A stretch of DNA of 64,000 nt, from contig NC_063068.1 in assembly GCF_022605165.1 (NCBI RefSeq), positions 4,774,001-4,838,000 on the forward strand, in the 5' to 3' direction. The notes beneath the pieces are model-generated. The model was not told the DNA's origin. It worked only from the letters and a program-made list of their open reading frames with translations, and searched no databases. Below, one piece after another: positions 1 through 11,706 of this stretch. Position numbers and translations under genes: made by a program. Each line of letters begins with the position of its first letter. Position 1 is the stretch's first letter. The DNA is from Purpureocillium takamizusanense. Taxonomy: Eukaryota > Ascomycota > Sordariomycetes > Hypocreales > Ophiocordycipitaceae.

Positions 1-605
1 GGTACACGCCTCGCTCGTTGTGTCTGCTAACTCTCCCGTCGCCGTGCCTACTCTGTCGACTACTACCACGAGTACTTTATGGCCCGCTCGCCCACCCTCC
101 GGTGCTTGCCTCCTGGGTTGTTGAGCCGTTTCCGCCGCTACCATATCCTAATTGTGCATGCAAGCCTTCCTTTGTGTTACCCAGATCCTCTGCGACTCCG
201 TACCTGGCCGCCTCCCAGACGCATAGTTTTCTTATATTCAACTCGGCCATGGTTGACCTCGCCATGACATGCTAACTCCTCTCGATCTCTCCGCCTCGTC
301 CTATCCCGCCGTTCGCCTCGACACGCGTTGCAACAGTGCTCCACTGGAAATGGGAATCCAACAGATCTGATACGAGTCCTGGTCCTCGGAACTGTTCACA
401 TCGACGTATAAGCGACGCCCCAACCAGACCGGACTCGACGCCCTTTGCCTGATTTCGACTTTTGCAACTCAGCTACCAACTCTCCTTAATCCACCGTGCT
501 ATTCTTGGCTCTTCGCCGCCAGCATCCAAGACGACACGCGACTATCTGACAGCACGATACCTTCTCCTTTGATATCCCAACCCCAATCGAATACAGCCGG
601 CCAAG
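1..605. other. 5' flank of the receptor-like gene
   Basis: No gene is supported here. The stretch is pyrimidine-rich with many CT and TC runs, which is common in fungal promoters and 5' UTRs, and it leads into the start codon at 606, which has the favourable context CCAAGATGG. Small open frames in this stretch have no recognisable protein features. Confidence 0.5.
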
Positions 606-2279
606 ATGGTCAACCTCACTGGGGTCAACTTATGTCCGCCCCCTTTCTGGGACTCGAAGCTCTTCAGTGCCGATGGAGGCTGTGAGTTGCCCGGCCGCCG
701 CTCCCAATTGGGGGAAGAGACTCAGCGTGATACTGATACCATGTAGATGTGGATGGGCGGCTCTGCCAAATCATCCCTCCCGACACAAAATGTTGTCTCC
801 CGTGCCCAATGGCGGACTGGGTCTATCCGGACAGCTTCAACACAATGACGGTCGTTGCCAACTGGGTGGCAGCCGTGAGCGCGATATGTTGCGTTCTCTT
901 GCTTGCCTCGTGGGCGGTTCTTCCCGTCGACAAGACGAACCGCCACTACCTGAGCGTTTGTTTCACCTTTGGAGTGCTGCTGATGAATGTACGTCTCGCC
1001 CGTCCCTTATGCCGGCGAGGATCTGGCCAGGAGCTGACTGACGTCAAACAAAGCTTGGTTTCGTGATCCCGCTCGCGGCCCAGCCGGATCAGTGCTACGA
1101 CAAGATCACCCCACACAGCATGCGCACCAGCAAGGTGTGTGGTGCGTCGGGGACGTTTCTTCTTCTGGGAGGATGGTGCGGCGTCATGTGGGCGTTTCTT
1201 CGGTCCCTCTCCCTTCATCTCCAGATTTGCTGGCAAGTTCTCGTCGGTCGCAACTTTATGTTCTTTGCGCAAGCGGCAGGCTGGGGCGTTCCCATTCTCG
1301 GAATCATCCTGGCTCTCGTCTTCAGCGGTGTCTCGTTCCGATTTGGAGCGACCTGCCACATCAACCACAAGAACAGCCTGGCAGATCTCTGGATTCCTCT
1401 TCTCATCTTTGCCGGAGCGACCGTGATTCTCACCTTTGCCACGTTCGGCTACTGCACCAAGGTCTATCTGGCCTCCTTGTCGGACAATTCAGCCTCGACC
1501 GAGGGCTCGAGCTTGCCTGCCTATACCAACAGCGTGCGAACCATGTCTCCGCGCCAGGCCTACCGCCGAGTGAAACGCGTCATCGCCCTGCAGTGGCGCG
1601 GCCTCGCCATTGTCCTCATCATTATCGCCGACGTCATCTTCTTCTCGGTCGTCTTCGTCTTCCAGGACAACATTGTCCAGTCGGTCACGTCGGATCCGCG
1701 CGTCGCCAAGGATTGGGTCTTGTGTCTCATCGGGGCATCGGGGGACAAGCACCAGTGCTTGGAGGAGGCCAAGGCGTTGGTGGTAAACGAGGCGACCGTT
1801 GTGGCCGTTCTGCTCCTGCTCGCGGTAAGTGATTCTAGTCCCCTCGCCCGTAGGTGGTTGCAAAAGGTGCAGCGCTGACTAAAGGACAGCTGAACGGAAT
1901 CTGGCTTGTCTTCCTCCTCGGCCGGTGGTCGATGGTTACCGGCTGGTTCGAGCTCATTCCATCACTCACAAACCGCAACAAGAAAGAGTTTGTGTCGGTC
2001 GACGCCCGGTATGAGGTCAAGAAAGATACACGTTCGTACGAGATGCTCTCAAGAGATTCCAGCGCTGTGGTAACACCACTTTCTCCAGTGAAATCGCCAA
2101 CCTCGGGGCGACGAACTCCGGACTACTTTGGGCAGACGGCACGATATCACGCCCCCGCGAGGTCCTACTCAAGCCCGCGGCCGCCGCAGGCGCAAGCCCC
2201 GGCCTGGGACCCGAAACAAAGCTTTGCGCGGCCCGACGGGTACGAGGACATGAACCCGTTGGGCATGAATCGGATCTAG
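606..2279 (+). CDS. Seven-transmembrane receptor-like protein (Frizzled/Smoothened- or cAR-like GPCR)
   Basis: Four exons fit: 606-681, 747-988, 1054-1824 and 1890-2279, giving 492 aa. Introns have GTGAGT, GTACGT and GTAAGT donors and all phases agree. The product shows seven hydrophobic segments at roughly residues 60-83, 92-112, 137-160, 180-202, 219-240, 288-310 and 350-371. A short cysteine-rich N-terminus (C10, C32, C41, C42, C45) would face outside and a Ser/Pro-rich cytoplasmic tail runs from about residue 390. The loop after TM5 is basic (RQAYRRVKR), as expected for a G-protein contact. The TM4 region (AQAAGWGVPILG) recalls fungal receptor-like proteins classed with Frizzled/Smoothened or the slime-mould cAMP receptors; that family call is from memory of motif style and is tentative. 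The large extracellular Frizzled cysteine-rich domain is absent. Seven-TM topology is well supported; ligand and coupling are unknown. Confidence 0.75.
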
Positions 2280-4563
2280 AAGGGCCTTTTGCGTTGGCGG
2301 ACGAAACTTGTGCAGACGCTGCTCGGACATGGAAGGCGGGCACTAGACGGGGAGGTGCATGGACGACCAAAACGTCGAATACTCAGCGTGATCGTCCCCG
2401 GGCGGCCACAACAAACCGCATCGACCCGGCCCCCCTTGCCTCGAAACGGAGCAGCAGGCTGTCACGACAAGCCGGTTTGTGGTCAATGACACCACGCCGG
2501 CTCCATATATACCCCGCTCGCTGGGAGACGCATGGAGGCAGTAACTTGCCACAGTGCGATGTCGAATTGCGAATTTCATGGACAGCGCGGCGTCACGGTC
2601 GTTTACGGTGTTTTTTTTTTCAAACTCCCTTGGAGAATTCGATGGATGGGTGGGCGGACTAAGCCCATGTGTATGTATGCGTGTGTATGCCGTGTGTGCG
2701 TGTACAAAGTGCAGATGAGCAAGGCCGGTCAAAGGTGACACGACCGCGACCATGAAGTGTTTCTAGTTGTTCAAGAGATAGAGAGAGAGAGACACGCTGC
2801 GTGTCGCGTCAAATCAACAGACATGACAAAACAAGATCTACGAGAAACAATGGCGAGGATGTGGGGAAGTAAGGCGGCTACGGTGCTGCCCTCCATGGCT
2901 GGTGTCAATGCCGCGCTCCCCGTCAAAGAGAGGTGGCGCCGGATGCTGCGAAAGGGGCCTCCCGCTATGGACGGTAAAGAAGACGATAAATATCGGCGCG
3001 AGCCACTTGCCCAGGTCGTGACATCGTGCCGCCGTAGCTGTTAGGTTTGAATATTCCTTGGGGAGGAGCGGGAGGACGCCAGGGCAAGAAACGAGGGTCT
3101 CTTTGTCCGAGAACAAAGGGGATAAAAAAACCTTGTGGGTCGCCGTGCCCCTAAACAATGCAGGAACCGGACGCGCGTCTCGAAAGGGCATATATGTACC
3201 TTGTATACTGCATGCACGTACCAAAAGGTTGTCGAATATGCGCCGCAGCAGGCAGCCTGATGAGAGGGCAATGGAGGTGGGGTGGGGTGGGAATGCACGG
3301 GGGACCGACCAGGCGGCCCGCCGGCCGGCCGGATGAGCGGACGGACGGACGGGCGAGCGCCACGGCTACCCGCTCCTCCAGAGTCCAGAGTGGGGAGAAA
3401 GAAAGGATGGGACCATTTTGCCGTCGAACATGATGGCGGACAGTCACACGGCCCAACATGGCCATGCCCAGCCAACGTTGTGGGCTTTGTGTTCTCGTAG
3501 GTAGTGCTGTAGAAGCGGGCGGCGGCTGCGGCAGCGGCGTCGCGTGGCGCTACGTAGTGTGTGACTCGGCAGGCCCTGCTGCCCACTGCATCCATGAAAG
3601 TTGCCTCGCGCCGCTGTGGTGGTCCGTGCCATTTACTAGCTGCCGAGCGCCCCGAGCCAGGCGTGCAGTGCTGGGGCTGGGGCGTCGTAAAGCAGACACA
3701 CACGCGCACGCACACACACACACACACACATGCACCTCCAGCGAGAGAGGGGGCGTTCCCTTCCTTTTTTCCCCTTTATTCCTAGAAGGGATGGCGATGC
3801 TCGGCACCGTCGGAGTGTGCCCGCGAACGAGGCGGCATGGGCCATTTAAAAAGTCGCCGCAGCTCGCTGCCTGCGCGAGGGGAACGGGCGCACCAGAAGA
3901 AGGGCGTCATCGTCTTTCCCCCAGGCATCCGTATTGGAATTCCAGTCGCTGCTTCTTGCCACGATTGTGCCCGTCGACGACACGTTGCATTGGTCTGCCT
4001 CGGGCAATCGGATGCAGACTGCGACGCTGGCCGCCAAGTACGCCCATTTGCCCCACGACATTATATATTTATGCGAGAACACGGCCGCCTGCTGCCCGCC
4101 TCGAGTCCTAGGTGGCTCGTTCGCTGTGAGGCCTGCTGTCATTGCACGTTGCTGTGTCGCGACGCCGCCACTGTCGCAGAGACACGGAACAACCGGCATC
4201 TGCATCTGAAACACTGAAAGTCGACGGGCGGTTGTTCGCGCCCATGCGCTGGGCCAATACAGATTATACGACACCCCCGCTCGACGACGTCGAGGCTCTG
4301 CAAACATACTCTCTTTTTTGCGGACGACGACGCTCGACTGACCGCACAGGCTGTTGGTGTCGTGTGCCCGTTTGCCGCTTCGGACCTGGCGGTGGTGGTA
4401 GCCCGTACCCGAGTCGCGCCACAACCTACTAACCTGGCTCAGGGCAGCAAGTTCACAACGCGACTGCCTGCAAATCAGACGAGGACGGGCGAGGGAAATC
4501 GCCAGATAGCAAGAGGGGGCAAAGACATCAAAGTCCGAGAGCTCAAGGAGGAAAGGGCGCATC
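2280..4563. other. Intergenic spacer with microsatellites
   Basis: This 2.3 kb stretch holds the 3' end of the receptor gene and the promoter of the GH5 gene. It contains a CA repeat near 3695-3730 and GC-rich runs of CCGG/GGAC near 3310-3350. Open frames on both strands are short, overlap each other and show no domain or splice structure, so no gene is called. Confidence 0.55.
3695..3730. repeat. (AC)n microsatellite
   Basis: Interrupted AC dinucleotide repeat, with an uninterrupted stretch at 3711-3730. It lies in the spacer upstream of the GH5 gene. Confidence 0.9.
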
Positions 4564-6108
4564 ATGGGCCAATCCTCGCTGTCGTCCGGAGCCTTCATCG
4601 CCGCTGCCGAGTCGCACGTGGGCGACGGGCACGGACCAACAGCCGTCGTGGGACAAAGCAGAAGCCATGACTATGGCGATCCCTTCGCCAGCATACTTGC
4701 CGACGACGAGCTACCCCTGTCTTCGACGACAGAGCCATTGGCCATCGCAACACCGGGGGAGCTCGAGTCCCGGTTCGGCGGCCCTGCGTGGCTCAAGAAG
4801 AAGCGACGGCGGCCGCTACGGGCAGTGCTGCGGTGCCTGCGTCGCGCTCCGAGGTTGAGGCGGTCGCCGTGCGGCATGGTACTTATGGTGCTGGCCGCGG
4901 TTCTGGGCACATTGGCCGCATATACGTGGATGAGAGAACAAGGGTTCGATGCGCCCTGGGTTCCCGACTCCGAGTCGCAGCGCTTTGCGCTCCAGCCTCT
5001 GCCGGCACCGCTCAACCAGACACTGATAACCGACTACGAGCTGCCGCTGCGCACCAAGGGCCGGTATATTGTGGACGCCGCGGGCCGACGCTTCAGGCTC
5101 TCATCGGTGAACTGGTACGGGGCCAGCGACGAGCTGTTTGTGGCGGGCGGGCTGGACGTGCGGCATCGCGCCGAGATTGCGCAGACGATTAAGAAGCTGG
5201 GCTTCAACAGCGTGCGGCTGCCGTACGCGGACGAGATGGTGCGGGCCAACCCGCGCATCGACGCAGACCTGGTGGCGGCGAACCCGGACCTGGCGGGACA
5301 GCGGGCCATGGACGTCTTCGAGGCGGTGGTGGAAGCGCTGACCTCAGCCGGGCTCGCCGTCATCATCAACAATCACATCACGAGCGCTACGTGGTGCTGC
5401 GGCGCCGATCCCTGCGACGCGGGGTGGGCCAACGACCACCTCGGGCCGCTGTGCCGGGTGCGGCAGAGCGAAGACGAGTGGATCGAGAACTGGGAGGACG
5501 TCATGGCGCGCTTCGTGGACAACCGGCTCGTCATCGGGGCGGACCTGCGGAACGAAGTGCGCGGGCTCTGGGGGACGATGCCGTGGGCCAAGTGGGCGGC
5601 GGCGGCGGAGCGGTGCGGGAATCGGCTGCTGGGCATGAGGTCGGACTGGCTGATGGTGGTCGAGGGCACCGAGTCAGCCAACGACGTATCGGGGGCGAGG
5701 ACGCGGCCGGTGCGGCTCGACGTGAGCGAGCGGCTCGTGTACTCGGCGCACGTGTACAAGTGGTCGGGATGGGGGAGCGTCGACGGACGCTTCCAGCAGC
5801 GCACGTACACGTCGTTTGCGAGGGCCATGGAGCGCAACTGGGGTTACCTGCTGTCGAGCCAGGTCGCGCCCGTCTGGGTGGGCGAGCTGGGGGCGCCGGG
5901 CCGGCCGTCGGTCGGCGACGCCCATTACTGGCAGCACCTGTGGCGGTTCCTGGGCGATGCCGACGCCGACTTTGGATACTGGGCGCTCAACGCGAGGAAG
6001 CCGGCGGGCAACGCGACGGAGACGTACGGGCTCGTCGCCGACGACTGGGCGACGCCGGTGCTCGACTACCGGCTCAAGGACATGCTGGAGCACATGAGGA
6101 GGGCGTGA
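4564..6108 (+). CDS. Membrane-anchored glycoside hydrolase family 5 (cellulase-fold) protein
   Basis: Single exon, 514 aa. Residues 1-103 are a cytoplasmic-looking region ending in a strongly basic patch (KKKRRR near 78-83). A hydrophobic segment follows at about 105-121, so a type II signal anchor with the catalytic domain in the secretory lumen or outside is likely. The catalytic domain starts with GRYIVDAAGRRFRLSSVNWYG (167-187). Expected GH5 residues are present: N270-H271 after strand 3, acid/base E331 in ADLRNEVRG, H396 and Y398 in SAHVYKW, and nucleophile E441 in VWVGELG. A Trp at 473 (YWAL) fits the strand-8 tryptophan. GH5 enzymes hydrolyse beta-glycans or glycosides; substrate cannot be inferred. 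The LRNE form of the acid/base motif suggests the group also found in plants (possibly subfamily 11), which is tentative. The start at 4564 is the first ATG of an open frame containing the anchor. Confidence 0.88.
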   Translation: MGQSSLSSGAFIAAAESHVGDGHGPTAVVGQSRSHDYGDPFASILADDELPLSSTTEPLAIATPGELESRFGGPAWLKKKRRRPLRAVLRCLRRAPRLRRSPCGMVLMVLAAVLGTLAAYTWMREQGFDAPWVPDSESQRFALQPLPAPLNQTLITDYELPLRTKGRYIVDAAGRRFRLSSVNWYGASDELFVAGGLDVRHRAEIAQTIKKLGFNSVRLPYADEMVRANPRIDADLVAANPDLAGQRAMDVFEAVVEALTSAGLAVIINNHITSATWCCGADPCDAGWANDHLGPLCRVRQSEDEWIENWEDVMARFVDNRLVIGADLRNEVRGLWGTMPWAKWAAAAERCGNRLLGMRSDWLMVVEGTESANDVSGARTRPVRLDVSERLVYSAHVYKWSGWGSVDGRFQQRTYTSFARAMERNWGYLLSSQVAPVWVGELGAPGRPSVGDAHYWQHLWRFLGDADADFGYWALNARKPAGNATETYGLVADDWATPVLDYRLKDMLEHMRRA

Positions 6109-7654
6109 TGAGCCGACGGACGGACGTAGGATTGCGCCGCGGACTGAGTTTGAAGCTAAATTTGATGTTGGTGATGATGATGATGGTGGTGATGACGATC
6201 ATGGTGGTGACGATGGTGGAGCAGGGTTTTCCAGCCTGGTTCACGACCAATACATTCGTTCGCCCGTGAATTAGCATTGTGTGCGTGCGTGCATTAGCGA
6301 GCGGATGAGCCCTTGATGTGATGCCCAAGAGCCGGTGGGTGATTCGTTCGTCTGTCCGTCTGTCTCATGGTCGACGTGTAAGCGAAGCCGGGGACAAGTG
6401 GGACAAGTTTGTGACTGCCGGCAGCCACCCGCAGAAGCAACAACAGTTCGCCCCACCCAAAAGCATATGGATTCTGCAACACGGGCAGGGAGTACCGCGA
6501 GGTACCTCGCACACAGGGCAAGAGTGCCTGGCCCCTGCCTACCTCTAATCGGTGGCTGCTTGCCGCGTCGTGACGTTGGGTGGAAAAGAAGGGCTTCAAT
6601 TCGAATTCAGAATGGTACCCGCGACAAGAGCTCGCAAGATGTGATTCATGCTCTCCACAGCCCAAGGGGAAAAAAACCCCCGACATACATATCTCAGCCA
6701 TTGCCTCTCAAAAGGGGCGGCTTGACTGCCTGTCCGCCATGTGGCCTCCACTAGCGCATACCGGGAGCGCGGATCGCGGGTAACGCGGTGAAGGAACCTG
6801 GGTGGGTCAGGGCAACCTCACCTGGGCTGGAAGGTGACGGGAGGTGTGGACGGACCTTATTCCCAATAGCACAGCACTGAGGTGCCCTGCACCATTGGCT
6901 GCCTTGTATCTACCGATACGGCTTGGGCTACCTGCGTAGCGCTTGTGTCACTGCGCGGTAAGTGGCGGCCACCTACCTAGTAGGTATGGAAGCAGCCCAG
7001 CCCTCCTCGGGGCGCCTCGCTGCCCCTCACTGCAGGTGCCCTGGGCTGCTGCACCTCAATGCACGGGCTCGGAGATCCAATTGTCTCCAGGCAATGCAGT
7101 CCGGGAGTGTTCCAGGCGGCGCCAGCAGCCCCTCCCAGCAGCTCCCGTCATCACCTCACGCCGGTGTCGGCTCTCGCTGCCGCTGCTGCACCAACCTGGT
7201 GGCCAACCTTGCCCCCCCGACCCGAGCGGATACCTATACCTACCTACTGTAGTAGTAGGCAGGTACTACCTAGGTAGTGGGCTCGTGGGCTCCCACACGT
7301 CGCATGAAACCTACCTAACCTAAGCTTTCAGCCCGCACGCATCAAGGCCAACTCAACCTTGAATTCGCGATACACTCAACTCCATCCCCGCCCCTCTCCC
7401 GCTCGCCACCCGACGACCTCGATTTCTTCCACCTCGCAGAGCGCGGCTAATGTAGCCAAAGAGCATCTATTAATACTGGGTACCACCCAAGCGGCAGACC
7501 AGCATCCATCGTCATCCTCTCATCCTTCTCATTCCCGTCCTCTTCCACCGCTGCTCGCCCACTCCCCTCCTCGCTTCTTACCGCTTCTTACCTGCTTCAT
7601 ACATGTCAACCCCATCTGCCCACCTTGTGGCGAGCCTTTCCCCGCTCTGCCGCC
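6109..7654. other. Intergenic spacer upstream of CRT10
   Basis: No gene seen. A GAT/GTG-rich run lies at about 6170-6215 just after the GH5 stop. A cluster of TACCTA/GGTAC/TAGTAG motifs lies at about 7227-7325. From about 7360 the sequence becomes a CT-rich probable 5' UTR of the next gene. Confidence 0.5.
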
Positions 7655-10536
7655 ATGGACACACCAGACGACGTAGCCATCAACCCGACCGACGCCGTCC
7701 ATGACGCCCGTCCTTTCGAAGCCGTGTCGGTCGGCACGTGCTATGCACAGACAGCAAACGAACGCGTACGTCTCACGCCACTGCTGTCTCGGCCCGATCC
7801 TCATGGCTTTCCTTGACGCTGACTTGCTTCCAGTTTGGCCGCGGCGCGAGGGACGTGATTCGTGAGCGGGATGGTCAGCAGCAGCAAACGTCCGGTCCCT
7901 TGCTTCCGTCCAACTGGCTCGGTGGAAGCGAGTCCAACGCACCAGACGTAGACCTGTACGCCCGCGTGCCCACGATGCAGCACTTCAGAAACAACCTGAC
8001 TGCTCTTTCCCATCTGTACAATGTATGTCTGGACTGCTCCCGGTCATGCCTCTCACCCCGTCTTGACGAGTCTGTGCTCACCAGCTGACACATCTATGTT
8101 ACAGCTTTACTTTGTCGCGTACCAGGGCCAAATCTTTGTCTACGTGCCCCGGAGCATTCCCAAGCAGACCATCCCCTGCGACCCGGGCATCAAGCTTTCG
8201 CCGCCTCAGAGTTTGCTCGGCAGCCGGACCGGCGGCTACCAAGACACTGCGAACCCCCATACTATTAATCACCTGATTGTTGGCGTGCTCGGCCTCGAGG
8301 AAATAATCGTTGCCAGCTACGACGATGGAGACGTTGTCGCCTACTACGCCAAGGATATTGCAGACTGCATTCTCGATCAGCCTAGACGGCCGTGGGCCGG
8401 CAAGACGGCGACGGATGGCACGAAAACCTGCCCAAAACCCTTCTTCCACGACAATGTTGGAAAGTCAGCCTGGGGCCTTGCTGTTCACCAGGAATCTCGT
8501 CTCATCGCCGTCAGCTCTAACAAGTGCGAGGTCACCGTCTTTGCACCCGCCCTCGCTGGCGCCCGGAAACGTGCCAAAGACGGCGCCGACACGTGCTCCA
8601 AGTGTAAGGCCGGCACACCATGTGACATGATCGAAACCCATGTCCGCCAGCGCGCACGGAATTGGCGAATTGTTGTCAGGTTCGGCAGACTGGTGGACAA
8701 CATGCCTAACATTGCCTTTGTCGACGACAACAAGGGCTTCGCCGAGCTCATTTGCGCCGTAGATATCAAGGGCGCTGTCTGGTTGGCTCACATTTGGAAA
8801 CCGAAACAGGCCGCTGTGCGTCTGGCTCCCTCTCCTTGCATGACGTCCAGGAGCTCTGACGCTTGGCCCTCCCCCTCCAGGTATGGTTCAACACAAACAA
8901 ACCCCCGTGGCTTACGCGGTCAGGTCACACGACACGCTAACCTTGCTACTTGCTTAGGGGCTGGGGTGTTCTACCGCTGGCCACCGCCGACTTCCTCACT
9001 GTCAAGTCGTTTGAGAAGCTCCTTGGCATCTCTGCCCATCAGGCGAGCGAGTCTTCGCAGATGGCCTTGAACATCATGAGATGCCTAGAGCGCGTGCCGG
9101 ATAACCCATGCGTACCGCTCATTCCGCTCCAGCTACCCGGTCCTCCACCCATGCCCCCCGCATTTCTCACGATGCCCATGGCAGCCCCTGTAGCAGCCCT
9201 CGTGCCATTTAACCCTGCGCTGGTACCACAACAGGCAGATCCGAGCAGCTCGGAAGAGTCTGAGAGCGAGGCCAGTGGCGATTCAGATGCAGGAGGCGTC
9301 GTTGCTGCCGTGACTGCCATGGACAACGTCAGTACCAGTGCCAACGACGGCAACGTCAGCAGCAGCATCGCAGAACAATCGGAGAGCGCGGCCAGTGGCG
9401 ATGACGTAGGAAGCGCCGTTGCTACCGTGGACGACGACAGTATCGGAGACAACAGCAGCAGCTCGGGTGTGGAAAACCCTGACGATGTCTACGAGGTAGG
9501 CGCAGACGCAGACGAGGACGAAAACGGCGACAACGACACCCCTGTGTTAACAATCGAGCCGACTAACGGGACTCAGGCGATGCTGTTTGGGGATATGCCC
9601 GATGAGGTCCTGTGGTTCAGCACACAGAATGTAGCACCCGAGTCGGTGCCCGGCACCGCTGGCCTGGGGACTTCATTGATGACACTGCTCGGATCGCCCG
9701 ATGGCGCCAACATACTCCTCCCCAGCTTTCATAAGACGATACATGCGCATCATATGAGCAATGGCAGCGCCTCGGGGGCGTTTGTCAGACGCAGACTCGA
9801 AGCCGAGCGCCAGTCTGCGATGGAACGGCCGGCCTCGGGCCTGGACATGGTCTACTTTCCACATACCGGCAAGGCATGCGCGGCGCCCGCGGACAAGCGG
9901 GGACTTCCTGCGCTATTGGCGCATGTGACGTTGAGGAACGATAACAAGGCAGGTGCCGACAAGATCAGGCGGCTCTTTGGCAAGCGACACCGCCTTCTGC
10001 GGCTTCACGAGAAGGAAGTGGAGCTGCGCGACGTGAGGCCGTGGACGACCGAAAAGCAGCCGCACGAGCTGGGCGTGTTTTGCCCCGAGACGCTCACGGT
10101 AGGGTCGGTGCTGCCCAGAGCGGCTCGGAACATGTTTCAGGCGACGAGCAGGCTCAGCATGGTGGCGCACGTACAGGAGCTGTCCCTGGTGGTGGTGGCA
10201 TCGCCAGTGGGACGTGTGCTGCTCCTCACGCCGACAAGGCTGTGCCGCCCGCAGCAACAGCGGACCGGAGAGCTGCGGCACGGGTTCCGCGTGGAGTGGG
10301 TGTTGCCGCGTAGGTCGGACGACAAGGTGCACCGGAAGACGATGCGGCCGCTGCACGGCATGGCGGTGGGGCCGGTGCCGGGAGCCGGAGCCGACGGCTT
10401 GTCGGGCGACGGCGGCGGAAGCCGGATGCAAGGCCCGCACCGCCGGTATCGGCTGATGCTTCACTATCGCAGCCACGACATTCTGACATACGAGATTAGC
10501 CGCGAGGAGCAGACAGGCAGGCTGTGTATAATCTGA
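7655..10536 (+). CDS. CRT10: CRT10 homologue (WD40-like regulator of ribonucleotide reductase genes)
   Basis: About 871 aa from exons 7655-7765, 7834-8022, 8105-8815, 8881-8906 and 8958-10536. The first three junctions have good GTACGT, GTATGT and GTGCGT donors. The fourth intron has a CTAAC branch and TTAG acceptor but an ambiguous donor, so the 26-nt exon 4 is uncertain. The conserved N-terminal region matches what I recall of fungal CRT10 proteins: NNLTALSHLYN, YFVAYQGQIFVY, YDDGDVVAYY, FFHDNVGKSAWGLAVH and LIAVSSN. These are beta-propeller-like repeats. An acidic Ser/Asp-rich low-complexity insert lies roughly at residues 430-530. In yeast, Crt10 represses transcription of RNR2 and RNR3 and its loss gives hydroxyurea resistance; the role here is inferred from family. 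The C-terminus ends just downstream of a basic His/Arg-rich region. Confidence 0.85.
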
Positions 10537-10960
10537 AGGGGAGCAGAAGAGGCAGGGGTGCAAGATGCAGAGGGCACGGTGAAGGCGGTTTTGCATTTGC
10601 AGTGGGCAACATTCGGCGCACAAAGAAAGATACCCCCATCATCACGTCTGTTTGCATTGTTTTTTGCTTTGAGCACGGGTCCAGCAAGGATCGTACTGTA
10701 CTTGGTATCATAGGCAGGGGTGGTGCAAGCTGTCAATGGAGACTGTACGCAGCGATTTGCACGGCGCGGAACCGACCGATGGTGCTTGCCGTGTAAGCAT
10801 CTGTACCTGCGTAAGTGATGAGATGAGTGAGAGTGACGTCGATTTGCGACACAGAGTAGCATATTGTACAGGAGGACCGCTAGGTATAGAGGTGGACGGC
10901 CCGTGGAGCGACCCTCGGCTCTGGACTTCCGTATCGTAGCATATATTAGAGATAGACTCT
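10537..10960. other. CRT10 3' flank
   Basis: Likely 3' UTR and terminator region of CRT10. No open frame with recognisable content was seen. It leads directly into the kinase relic, which has no visible N-terminal lobe upstream. Confidence 0.5.
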
Positions 10961-11335
10961 TTGTTGAGCTTGTTGGGGCATTGTTTGGAAACCGAGCCCT
11001 GTCCGGAGCCCGGCGTGTTCGACAACATGTACGCAGCGTCGAAAGTCCAGATGCTGCAGCCATTTAGACCCAAGGTCGACCTATTCTCCCTGGGATACAT
11101 CTACTTGGAGATGCTGGCCATGGCCGCGGGTATCCCGTACGGATCTTTCAGTCGACCGTCCAAAGAGGAGGGGGGGTCAGCTCTCACACATGCGGCGCTT
11201 GGCGAGGAAGCAGGCTCTCCTGGCAGAGGGTTGGCACGCCGGGCCGATTGCCTTATAAGCCTCTTCAAGACTTGATCAAGTGCTGCCAGGGCATGATGTT
11301 CCTGGATCGCGACATTCATCCGTCCGTCCGTGTAC
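10961..11335 (+). pseudogene. Broken protein-kinase C-lobe fragment
   Basis: The frame at 10961-11275 reads MYAASKVQM then VDLFSLGYIYLEMLA, closely matching kinase subdomains VIII-IX (a degraded APE region followed by D-x-F-S-L-G-x-I-x-L-E-M). It ends shortly after. The expected C-terminal kinase helix then appears in a different frame at 11260-11335 (PLQDLIKCCQGMMFLDRDIHPS), matching the usual ending of subdomains X-XI where an Arg-Pro-Ser/Thr is expected. No ATP-binding lobe, catalytic HRD or DFG is found upstream. The fragment is therefore a truncated, frameshifted remnant of a fungal Ser/Thr kinase-like gene. It may be a decayed duplicate; an unrecognised intron between the two frames cannot be excluded, but the missing N-lobe would remain. 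Confidence 0.6.
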
Positions 11336-11690
11336 GTGACGGCGATGAGCAAAAAGGCCAGTCAGTTCATGGCCGATGACCGGTTAATATTAAGCTACGG
11401 CTACGTGTAACGCCTTTCATATGCCTCGTTGCACGTCATGGAACCTGGACCCGCTTTCGTCTCGTCCATAACTAGGAGGTGATCAACGATGCTCTTCAGA
11501 GAGTTATAAAAGAGGGTTGTGTGCAGGAGGAAGGCGGGTTTCGCTCATAGCCGTACGTACGAAAGCACATATGCATGGATGTATACTGTATATGCCCGCT
11601 GATAAGGCCTGGTCAGTCAGGTGCCCGCCCCGGAAACAGGAAGCACGACTTTTGTGCCCGGGAAGAACAAAAGGGGTGTGGGAAAGGGGT

Positions 11691-11706
11691 GGGGGGGGGG
11701 GGGGGG
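11691..11706. repeat. 16-nt poly-G tract
   Basis: Uninterrupted G homopolymer in the spacer downstream of the kinase relic. Confidence 0.9.
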
